Source of the DNA: Deltaproteobacteria bacterium
GTDB taxonomy: Bacteria; Desulfobacterota; Syntrophia; Syntrophales; UBA2210
Reading direction: 5' to 3'
Assembly: GCA_030603465.1 (NCBI GenBank)
Contig: JAUVXT010000185.1
Location: 1-5,397 of the forward strand
Length of the DNA: 5,397 nucleotides
The notes under the pieces were generated by a model. It saw only the letters and a program-made list of their open reading frames with translations, was not told the DNA's origin and ran no database searches. This document shows positions 1 through 5,397 of the stretch, one piece after another. Made by a program: the position numbers and the translations under genes. Position 1 is the first letter of the stretch. Each line of letters starts with the position of its first letter.

Positions 1-2
1 TA

Positions 3-854
3 TCGGGATCTGTTTTGGTTAGCGGATTCAACCATGATGGATCCACTACATCTGCCGACGAGAATACAGGCACTCCTCCTAAGTGGGCCTCTGTGGATAC
101 CTTTAAAACCAACGGGGTTGATAATCACGGAGGTGCAGAGACTGTTACTTACCCGAACCCGTTTCCTCCTCCTCCAACCATCACCGCTCCCTACACGGAT
201 CAAGATATTAATTTGTTGGCCGGCACATCTCCTGCGCCCGCCAACGAGGAAGAATTGGAAACTGAACAGAAGATACCGTATGGAACCAAATTGGAATCAT
301 CGGGGCATAAACCGGGGGTATGGACTACACAGACAGTTTCGCCAAGCGCTGACGTATTTGGAGGAAATGATACGGAACCCTGGAAAAAAGACAGCGCAGG
401 TGCCTGGAAATCATTGGTTGACCTGCTTGGCATAACCCAGGATCAACTGGATGCCATCCTTGCAAATGCAAACGTGACTGAAAGTGATATGGATGTGTCC
501 GGTCAGCTGACGGCGGCCCCTCAGGGAATTATATACATCGACAATGCCGCCAGTGGACAGGTGCTAAAACTAACGGCTGCCACACCGGGCAATACCGACG
601 GGTGGGGGCTCATGTATGTAACCGGTGACCTTCAAAGCCAGCAGTTGGCGTTTAAGGGTTTGATTTACGTGGAGGGCGATGCGGAAATTACAGCATCTTA
701 CTGGATGATGGGGTGTATGGCAGTCAGAGGTACGACAAGCGGTGATTTCAGCGCTGGCAATGCCACATTTCTTTATAGCAAGGATGCCTTGGAACGCTAT
801 GTGAATAAGGGTATGAAGTTTGTAATTCTTTCGTGGCGGGAAGTGCTGAATTGA
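3..854 (+). CDS. C-terminal part of a PilX-like pilus assembly/surface protein (5' end outside window)
   Basis: The frame is open from the left edge to the TGA at 852-854, giving about 283 residues. A TTG at 15 could be read as a start, but the codons before it are open, no ribosome binding site is visible and no signal peptide or prepilin helix follows, so the true start is probably upstream of the window. The first half is Gly/Asn/Thr-rich with a proline-rich run (residues about 48-60 from the TTG). The last 100 residues are short repeating beta segments (IIYIDNA, GLMYVTGDL, GLIYVEGDAEI, GCMAVRG, NATFLYSKDAL). This resembles the C-terminal region of large proteins annotated as PilX N-terminal-domain pilus assembly proteins, which tend to lie near type IV pilus genes. 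The hallmark N-terminal methylation helix is not visible, so the assignment rests on this resemblance and on the adjacent pilMNOPQ genes. It could instead be another surface or adhesin-like protein. It ends 6 bases from the stop of the convergent gene at 861-1454. Confidence 0.65.
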   Translation, partial: SGSVLVSGFNHDGSTTSADENTGTPPKWASVDTFKTNGVDNHGGAETVTYPNPFPPPPTITAPYTDQDINLLAGTSPAPANEEELETEQKIPYGTKLESSGHKPGVWTTQTVSPSADVFGGNDTEPWKKDSAGAWKSLVDLLGITQDQLDAILANANVTESDMDVSGQLTAAPQGIIYIDNAASGQVLKLTAATPGNTDGWGLMYVTGDLQSQQLAFKGLIYVEGDAEITASYWMMGCMAVRGTTSGDFSAGNATFLYSKDALERYVNKGMKFVILSWREVLN

Positions 855-860
855 GGCTGA

Positions 861-1454
861 TTACTCTTCTTTAGCCCACCATATAGGAAGCATGCCGTTG
901 TTTTCTTCTTTCAGTTTGAGTGCCAGATCGGTTAGCTGATTATTGATTTCTTTTATCTCTTTTTTTACATCTCTTATCGCAGCCTTATTGCGACTGTTTC
1001 TTGCATCTTCCAGTTTCTCACGGGTCTGCCTATATTTTTCCATAAGGGCCTTTTTTCCCCTTTTGTGATAAGCAACATCTATCTCCTTGCTCTTTGTCTC
1101 GTTTCCCGCGGTGCCAGCGGCCGATACCTCTTCTTCCTTTGCATCGGCATCCGGCGCGTCCTTCACCTTTACATTAATCTGCGGTTCAACTTCAGCGGGG
1201 ACCGTATCGGGACTTTTTTCTGGAGAGGCTGTCCTTTCCTCGTAAATCAGTTCTGTTTTTTCTATCTTCCTGACCGAATCCTTGGAAATCCCGACAATTC
1301 CGCCAGTGACGTAAAGCTTTATCTCGTCACCGTCGCTCCAGTATCTGAAGGTTGTAAACTCTCCCCCGTTTTTCAGATGGATAAGATAGGCGGCATCCCC
1401 GATAGCGGGAAATGTTAAAAATAAAAGGAATATTACAAGGATTAATTTTTTCAT
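861..1454 (-). CDS. Small exported protein of unknown function with C-terminal helical/coiled-coil region
   Basis: This is a 197-residue protein starting at ATG 1454-1452. Residues 1-21 form a clear Sec signal peptide (MKK, then a hydrophobic run, then AIGDA before AYL), so it should be periplasmic or surface-exposed. Residues 22-65 form a compact beta-rich module: a YLIHLKNGGEF strand, a YWSDGDEIKLY strand, then GGIVGISKDSVRKIE. I recall similar short modules in uncharacterised deltaproteobacterial exported proteins, but I cannot name the family. Residues 70-125 are a low-complexity Glu/Pro/Ala linker. Residues 130-185 are highly charged and helical, probably a coiled coil (KALMEKYRQTREKLEDARN onward). 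The protein ends with the motif PIWWAKEE. There is no strong Shine-Dalgarno just upstream of the ATG. The gene follows pilQ on the same strand after 166 bases, so it may be read through from the pil operon or have its own weak promoter. A role in pilus function is only a positional inference. Confidence 0.8.
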   Translation of the reverse strand: MKKLILVIFLLFLTFPAIGDAAYLIHLKNGGEFTTFRYWSDGDEIKLYVTGGIVGISKDSVRKIEKTELIYEERTASPEKSPDTVPAEVEPQINVKVKDAPDADAKEEEVSAAGTAGNETKSKEIDVAYHKRGKKALMEKYRQTREKLEDARNSRNKAAIRDVKKEIKEINNQLTDLALKLKEENNGMLPIWWAKEE

Positions 1455-1476
1455 AGCAATGGGTTTAAGGTGAGCT

Positions 1477-1568
1477 TGGGGTCAAATCTTTATTCTTTAA
1501 TATTCTCATCTTGAAGCTTTCCATAAATGACAAATCCCCATAAATTCAATGGTAAAGATTTGACCCCA
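1477..1568. repeat. 92-base element bounded by perfect 16-base inverted repeats (REP/MITE-like)
   Basis: The arm at 1477-1492 (TGGGGTCAAATCTTTA) is repeated as an exact reverse complement at 1553-1568, with 60 bases of AT-rich DNA between. The interior also holds a direct repeat CCATAAAT at 1521-1528 and 1538-1545. No obvious target-site duplication flanks the arms (left AGGTGAGCT, right CTTATTTG), and no ORF of useful length lies inside. Termini that begin GGGGTCA are, from memory, common around Y1/REP-associated tyrosine transposase genes in environmental proteobacteria. Such transposases do not generate target duplications, which fits. The element is therefore probably a non-autonomous mobile remnant, but this is inference. 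Its position in the pilQ-to-861 gap means that a transcript reading through would carry both arms and could fold. The 60-base loop and lack of a U tract make it an unlikely intrinsic terminator. Confidence 0.7.
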
Positions 1569-1620
1569 CTTATTTGTAACTATTCTAAAAGGTGGCCTTT
1601 GTCGTCTCCTCTTTGGATTT

Positions 1621-3363
1621 TTATTCAATAATTCTGGGCGTGATGAAAACAAGAAGTTCCTTCTTTACCTTCGAGGTGGACTGGTATTTGAACAGCCACC
1701 CCAGGACCGGTATTTTAGACAGGTAGGGTACCCCCACTTCGGTTTCATCCTCTGTTATTTTATAAATACCACCGATGACTACTGTGTCACCATTGTTAAC
1801 GACCACCGTTGATTCTACACTGTTGGTAATTTTTGTTGGATCATCTACGCTATAGGTCCGGTCGAAAGTGTCATTTGTGGCCAAGATGTCCATAGAGATC
1901 TTCCCATCCGGTGTTATCTGAGGTGTTACCTCCAGTTTCAAAGTAGCCGATTGCTCCTTGTGTGTAATTGTTTGTCCTCCTTCTAAATAGGTAGTTCGTT
2001 CGGGGATTTCTTCTCCCTGCTTCATTATCGCATTTCCATTATCAACGGTTACCACCTTGGGGGATGAAATTATCTTTCCGTCGCCCGTGGATTCAAGTGC
2101 CGACAGCTTGGCAGAGATGATCGCACTGCCCGATCCGAGTAACATGCCGATGGCGGGCGTTCCAGCGGCTGTACTGGAGGGAAAATTCACTGCCGTGTTG
2201 CTCCCTGTCAATCCTATGTTGTTAGGGAGGGATGTCACGGTTCCCGATGCCGCACTCCCCATCATCATTCCGAATTGACTCGATCCAAGGCCGCCCTGGA
2301 AGCCGCCGCCCCAGAGGACACCCAGTTGACGGCTGAAGGATGTATTTGCCTCCACAAATTTCGCCTCTATTGATATCTGTCTTAACCTTCCCGCCAAAAT
2401 GTCTCTCTTGTGTTGCTCTTCATCGAAAGGAATTGACGCGCTAATTTTATCATCATCATCCTTTTTTATTTTTTCATTAAATTTCAATTTTTCGAGAGAC
2501 AAAATCTTTATGACAGTGCCGGTCTGCTTCTTTGCAAGGCCGTTCATTCCCAGTATGGTATCGAGGGCCTGGTCCCAGGGGATCTTTTTCATGCGGAGTG
2601 TCACCTTTGTGTCCTGCACCTCCGGCGTGGCTATGATGTTCAGTCCGCTCACTTCCGATATGGTCCAGAAGGCGTCTCCTAAAGTAGCGGGGGGCTGTAA
2701 TTCCAAGCTTATCATTTTCCCTATATATTTATTTGTGTCCTCTTTCCCAAGCCCGGCCATTTCCTCCCTTATCTCGGCTTTATAGGTTTCGGTTATTTCT
2801 GTTTTCTCTGTCGTTTTTGCGGATTTTTCGGCCATTCTGGATGGCGGAAGTGAGGAAACATCAAAATCAATGGTTATGATGCCCGATTCATCCTTTTTGA
2901 CACGATAGGGGACCATCTTTTTCACTGCGATTTTTATACAGGCCAGTTTTTCTCCACCTTCGGTCCTCTGAAAGGGAAGAACAAAATTCAGATTGCTGAG
3001 CCGGCCCTCGCCGTATCTCTTTCGTAGCTCTTGGGGGACGAACATCTTTTCCAGCTTCAGAAGCAGGACATTCTCCGAATCCCGGTTTACTGTGAGAGGG
3101 GAAATCTCTGAGAGGAGAAGAGATATGCGTTCTTTTCCCTTTAATGTGCCAAACAGAATATCCCTGATATACGCGGTTCCCGGCGCGACTGTCTCTTTCT
3201 CCTTTTCCGGTGTTACAACGGCCGCTGTTTCGGTCTTTTCTCTGGTTTCTTCCGACAGGGGCGCCGTGGTTTCCGTTTTATTCTTAAAGGCGGAACAGCC
3301 GAAAAGGAACAGAAAGCCTGCCAGTAAGATTACCATGAGCAGTATTTTCTTTTTTACTCTCAT
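1621..3363 (-). CDS. pilQ: PilQ, type IV pilus outer-membrane secretin (compact, lipoprotein-type signal)
   Basis: PilQ forms the multimeric outer-membrane channel through which the pilus fibre passes. The 580-residue product begins with a lipoprotein signal (lipobox LFGC, Cys23, Ser at +2). An AMIN-like peptidoglycan-binding region follows at about 62-170 (AYIRDILFGTLKGKERISLLL to IITIDFDVSSL). The N0/STN domain spans about 213-294 (YIGKMISLELQ, ISEVSGLNIIATPEV, KIPWDQALDTILGMNGL). The secretin core runs from about 327 to the end, with RQISIEAKFVEAN, GDGKIISSPKVVTVDNGNA, the signature VGVPYLSKIPVLGWLF (543-558) and ELLVFITPRII (569-579). Residues about 350-412 are a Gly/Ser/Met/Ala-rich stretch, presumably the gate hairpin. 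Only about 33 charged linker residues separate N0 from the core, so the usual N1 (NolW-like) domain appears absent; many PilQ proteins are 700 residues or longer. The ATG overlaps the pilP stop (ATGA) and has a good GAGGGAG site at 3374-3368, four bases away. The C-terminus is intact, so this does not look like a pseudogene. Confidence 0.97.
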   Translation of the reverse strand: MRVKKKILLMVILLAGFLFLFGCSAFKNKTETTAPLSEETREKTETAAVVTPEKEKETVAPGTAYIRDILFGTLKGKERISLLLSEISPLTVNRDSENVLLLKLEKMFVPQELRKRYGEGRLSNLNFVLPFQRTEGGEKLACIKIAVKKMVPYRVKKDESGIITIDFDVSSLPPSRMAEKSAKTTEKTEITETYKAEIREEMAGLGKEDTNKYIGKMISLELQPPATLGDAFWTISEVSGLNIIATPEVQDTKVTLRMKKIPWDQALDTILGMNGLAKKQTGTVIKILSLEKLKFNEKIKKDDDDKISASIPFDEEQHKRDILAGRLRQISIEAKFVEANTSFSRQLGVLWGGGFQGGLGSSQFGMMMGSAASGTVTSLPNNIGLTGSNTAVNFPSSTAAGTPAIGMLLGSGSAIISAKLSALESTGDGKIISSPKVVTVDNGNAIMKQGEEIPERTTYLEGGQTITHKEQSATLKLEVTPQITPDGKISMDILATNDTFDRTYSVDDPTKITNSVESTVVVNNGDTVVIGGIYKITEDETEVGVPYLSKIPVLGWLFKYQSTSKVKKELLVFITPRIIE

Positions 3364-3890
3364 TTGTCTCCCTCAACTTTTTCTTTCATAAATTTTAAGA
3401 TAAAAGGACGTGTAGTGATTTTCCCCTGCGCGTCTCTTACCTTTTCCTGTATGATTACACTGTCATCAAGTATCTCGATCACCTTTCCTTCATTCATGCC
3501 GATCTTTGTATTCCGAAGCAGGCGATAAGATTTTCCTTTAGAATCTTTTACTATGGCGACTCTCTTCCTGCTGCTGCCGCCGACAGCAACGAGTTTGAAC
3601 TCATCTATGCTATAGCGCTGTAAGGGGGGTAGAAACCGGGGGCTCTCTGTCTTTGTGACCGCTGCCGCCTCCTTGACCGTTTCCTCCTTCTTTTTGTCGA
3701 TGTCGATGAAGGGCTGAAAGGGATCCGGTTTCCCCTCGGCGTCGTAGGCGTAGGGCTTCACTTCCGGCTTCACCGTCTCCGGTTTCACCGTATCATCACA
3801 CAATGCCACGCCGGGCGCCTGGATGAAAAGAACGCATGCCAGTAGCGCCAGAGCGGCAAGTGTCGGGTTATTTCGTCTTTTTTGTCTCAT
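3360..3890 (-). CDS. pilP: PilP, periplasmic linker between PilN/PilO and the PilQ secretin
   Basis: PilP bridges the inner-membrane PilN/PilO dimer to the N0 domain of PilQ. From ATG 3890-3888 the product has 176 residues. A basic N-terminus (MRQKRRNN) is followed by a hydrophobic segment to about residue 30. LLAC (Cys19) could be a lipobox, as in many PilP lipoproteins, but the hydrophobic run continues past it, so a simple Sec signal or membrane anchor is also possible. A Lys/Pro-rich flexible region (VKPETVKPEVKP) leads to the conserved DPFQPF motif at 56-61. The folded beta domain occupies about 85-168 (LPPLQRYSIDEFKLVAVG, VAIVKDSKGKSYRLLRNTKIG, GKVIEILDDSVIIQE). A TTG at 3905 would add five residues, but it has a poor ribosome site, whereas the ATG is preceded by the purine run AAGAGAAGAAGG; I prefer the ATG. 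The gene overlaps the pilO end by 23 bases and ends in the ATGA junction with pilQ. Confidence 0.93.
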   Translation of the reverse strand: MRQKRRNNPTLAALALLACVLFIQAPGVALCDDTVKPETVKPEVKPYAYDAEGKPDPFQPFIDIDKKKEETVKEAAAVTKTESPRFLPPLQRYSIDEFKLVAVGGSSRKRVAIVKDSKGKSYRLLRNTKIGMNEGKVIEILDDSVIIQEKVRDAQGKITTRPFILKFMKEKVEGDK

Positions 3891-4476
3891 CCTTCTTCTC
3901 TTCAACCTGTTCTAGAAACATGTAAGTCTTTAAAAAACAGTCCACCTTAAGAACATTTCTTCCGTCTTCCCCTGTTACCGCATTACCAATCCTGAGATCG
4001 GTTACATTGACTATGCGGGGGAGACGAGACACGCTGTCAAAGAAACGCGCGACATCGTGATAACCACCCTTTACACTGATCTTCACCGGTATCTCCGCAT
4101 AAAATTCCTTGGGGGCGGGCTTCATCGGCTCGAAGAGCAGGAATTCCAGTCCCGCTTCTGTGCCCGCCTCGGAAGCGGAGCTGAGAAGATGGGGGATTTC
4201 CTTCTTTTCCGGAAGCTTGGCCAGCGCCGTCTTTAGATTTTCCTCCAGCTTCGCTATCTCCTTTTTATGCTGTTCGATTTGCTTTACGACCCGCTGCCTT
4301 GAGATTATCTGTCTTTCGAGATTGCCGAACTTTTCTTCAAGCGCGGTCTTTTTTTCGAGGGCCGGTTGAAGAAAGTAGAAGAAATAAAAGTAACCGAGCA
4401 GGGCGAACGCCGCAAGACCAAGCAACAACTTGTACTTGGGGGGCATCTTTTTTATGTCATCAACTGTGATCGCCAT
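3868..4476 (-). CDS. pilO: PilO, inner-membrane type IV pilus alignment protein
   Basis: PilO is a bitopic inner-membrane protein that pairs with PilN and helps couple the cytoplasmic motor complex to the periplasmic part of the pilus machine. The 202-residue product has a short cytoplasmic N-terminus with the family-like MPPKYKLLL start to the membrane segment. One transmembrane helix lies at about 16-37, rich in Phe/Tyr at its periplasmic end. A charged coiled coil covers about 38-90 (EKKTALEEKFGNLERQI to LAKLPEKKEIP). The periplasmic ferredoxin-like domain spans about 93-188 and contains the LPEKKEIPHLLSSASEAGTEAGL helix, the IPVKISVKGGYHDVARFFDSVSRLPRIVNV segment and a final strand around LKVDCFLKTYMFL. 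The Lys/Glu-rich tail (EEKKDETKKTK) is encoded within the overlap with pilP. It begins 12 bases after the pilN stop, with a modest CAGG site upstream. Length and domain order are normal for the family. Confidence 0.94.
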   Translation of the reverse strand: MAITVDDIKKMPPKYKLLLGLAAFALLGYFYFFYFLQPALEKKTALEEKFGNLERQIISRQRVVKQIEQHKKEIAKLEENLKTALAKLPEKKEIPHLLSSASEAGTEAGLEFLLFEPMKPAPKEFYAEIPVKISVKGGYHDVARFFDSVSRLPRIVNVTDLRIGNAVTGEDGRNVLKVDCFLKTYMFLEQVEEKKDETKKTK

Positions 4477-4488
4477 TTTTTATACCTG

Positions 4489-5025
4489 TTATGTCGTGCA
4501 TGATAATTTGAAATGCATAAGCTTTACATCGGCAATAGGCTCCTGTTTTGACGATACAAGATCCACCGTCCTTATATGGGGAGACTCTTCCAGTTTTTTC
4601 ATAAAAAGCGCTATGGTAGGATTATCCTTTGCCATGCCTTCTACCACCAGATTAGCGCCTACTTTTTCAATAGTGATAAGCCATATCCTCCCTTTCGGGA
4701 TTCTCGTGGCAAAGTCATCGAGTAAGCGAACAGGCCCGCTTCGTTCTTTTTCCAGGCTCTGTATGATAGCTATCTTTTTCTCCACAAGGGCCTTGTCTTT
4801 TTTAAATTTTTCCAGATCTCCCGTTATCTTTGAAAGCTTTTCTAACTTTGTCTGGGCAGATTCAACATCCGTTTCCAGCCGGTTTAAGGTCATGGTCATG
4901 TAAAAATGGGTCGTCCCTATGATGAGAATGAATATTATGAGAGAAGCCGATAAGACAACAATCTGTTGAACGATGGCTGCCTTTTTACGCTCTTCCTTAT
5001 ATGGGAGAAGATTAATCTTGATCAT
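4489..5025 (-). CDS. pilN: PilN, inner-membrane type IV pilus assembly protein
   Basis: PilN joins the cytoplasmic actin-like PilM to the periplasmic PilO/PilP subcomplex. The 178-residue product opens with MIKINLLPYKEERKK; the INLLP peptide (4-8) is the known PilM-docking motif. A single transmembrane helix lies at about 19-41 (VQQIVVLSASLIIFILIIG). A coiled coil follows at about 48-92 (LNRLETDVESAQTKLEKLSKI and on), then a ferredoxin-like periplasmic domain at about 97-175 with RLLDDFATRIPKGRIWLITIE, VVEGMAKDNPTIALFMKKLEESP and a final strand near VKLMHFKL. The ATG overlaps the pilM stop as ATGA, and the INLLP motif right after it fixes the start. An AGGAG lies about 12 bases upstream, longer than ideal, so translation is probably coupled to pilM. 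Length is typical of the family. Confidence 0.95.
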   Translation of the reverse strand: MIKINLLPYKEERKKAAIVQQIVVLSASLIIFILIIGTTHFYMTMTLNRLETDVESAQTKLEKLSKITGDLEKFKKDKALVEKKIAIIQSLEKERSGPVRLLDDFATRIPKGRIWLITIEKVGANLVVEGMAKDNPTIALFMKKLEESPHIRTVDLVSSKQEPIADVKLMHFKLSCTT

Positions 5026-5397
5026 TTGTCATCCATTCTCCTGAGGGCCAGACCGACTCCAAGGGGCGCTATTGGGGCCATGTCTTTTATGTAATCGGGA
5101 CTGAAGGTCTTATTGTTATGGTTAATATTTTTAAAGGGATCGAATAGCTCAGTTTCACAATGAAGCCTTTCGCCAAGCACATCGGTTATGCCGGGGATTT
5201 TGGCGCATCCTCCGCTTAGAATGATTTGCTTGATGAAGAGTCCGCCCGATGTGGAGGTGAAATAGTCGATGGACCTCTCAATCTCCTGAAAAAGAGGTTC
5301 CCCGTAGCCGATGAGTTCATCCGCCATATAGTCCTGGCCCTCTACGCCGCTCAGTTTTACCACTTCGGCTGAATCAAAGGAGACACCCAGTTTTTCT
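5022..5397 (-). CDS. pilM: PilM, actin-like cytoplasmic type IV pilus ATPase-fold protein (C-terminal part)
   Basis: Only the last 124 residues are in the window; the frame runs open through the right edge (EKLGVSFDSAE before the GTG at 5363), so the gene continues outside. PilM has the actin/FtsA fold, binds nucleotide in the cytoplasm and docks on the PilN N-terminus. Visible family features are the helix GYGEPLFQEIERSIDYF, the strand-turn motif IILSGGCAKIPGITDVLGERL (adenosine/phosphate-contacting region of the actin fold), a DPF segment, and the terminal PIAPLGVGLALRRMDD. The stop TGA overlaps the pilN ATG. Nothing in the visible part suggests damage. The GTG at 5363 is an internal Val codon rather than a start. 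Confidence 0.95.
   Translation of the reverse strand, partial: EKLGVSFDSAEVVKLSGVEGQDYMADELIGYGEPLFQEIERSIDYFTSTSGGLFIKQIILSGGCAKIPGITDVLGERLHCETELFDPFKNINHNNKTFSPDYIKDMAPIAPLGVGLALRRMDDK

Noticed and set aside
34..435. Plus-strand open frame overlapping the PilX-like gene
   Set aside because: It is an out-of-frame shadow of the gene at 3-854 with no recognisable domain and an implausible Leu/Pro/Arg composition.
1588..1600. Small hairpin AAAGG-TGG-CCTTT after pilQ as an intrinsic terminator
   Set aside because: The stem is only 5 base pairs with a 3-base loop and has no real U tract on the transcribed strand, so it is too weak to call a terminator.
1455..1620. A dedicated promoter for the exported-protein gene in the gap after pilQ
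   Set aside because: The gap is AT-rich and holds isolated boxes such as TTGTCA (minus strand), but no -35/-10 pair with 16-18 base spacing stands out.
2993..3391. Plus-strand open frame antisense to the pilQ start
   Set aside because: The opposite strand encodes the well-conserved PilQ N-terminal region; the antisense product is Ser/Phe/Arg-rich and typical of a shadow frame. The same applies to antisense frames at 1065-1418, 2057-2278, 2399-2785, 4109-4369 and 4430-4903.
3360..5025. General secretion (GspL/GspM/GspC/GspD) operon instead of type IV pilus genes
   Set aside because: The INLLP motif of PilN, the separate actin-like PilM, the DPFQPF motif of PilP and the AMIN-like region of the secretin all point to pilMNOPQ rather than a type II secretion system.

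Overview
The window carries the 3' end of pilM followed by complete pilN, pilO, pilP and pilQ, all on the minus strand. These genes encode the alignment subcomplex and outer-membrane secretin of a type IVa pilus machine. Gene order, protein architecture, moderate GC content and the style of the PilM, PilN and PilQ sequences suggest a Gram-negative bacterium of the Desulfobacterota (former Deltaproteobacteria) or a neighbouring phylum. That placement is inference from general resemblance, not a taxonomic match.

Layout from right to left, in the direction of transcription: pilM C-terminus (5397-5022), pilN (5025-4489), pilO (4476-3868), pilP (3890-3360) and pilQ (3363-1621). The genes overlap or nearly touch: ATGA junctions at pilM/pilN and pilP/pilQ, 12 bases between pilN and pilO, and a 23-base overlap at pilO/pilP. 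This points to one translationally coupled operon whose promoter lies outside the window. After pilQ comes a 166-base gap holding a 92-base element bounded by perfect 16-base inverted repeats (1477-1568). It looks like a non-autonomous mobile or REP-like palindromic element. Next, on the same strand, is a gene for a small exported protein with a C-terminal charged helix (1454-861), of unknown function.

On the plus strand, bases 3-854 hold the C-terminal part of a large protein whose beginning lies outside the window. It resembles the PilX-type minor-pilin/pilus-assembly proteins often found near pilus genes. It converges with the small exported-protein gene, with only 6 bases between the stop codons.

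Expected roles, from family knowledge: cytoplasmic PilM binds the N-terminal INLLP peptide of PilN. PilN and PilO form inner-membrane heterodimers with periplasmic ferredoxin-like domains. PilP links PilN/PilO to the periplasmic N0 domain of PilQ, and PilQ forms the outer-membrane pore. I do not see a wholly new system. The main departures from the textbook are a compact PilQ that appears to lack the N1 (NolW-like) domain and has a lipoprotein signal, the palindromic element behind pilQ, and the uncharacterised exported protein downstream.
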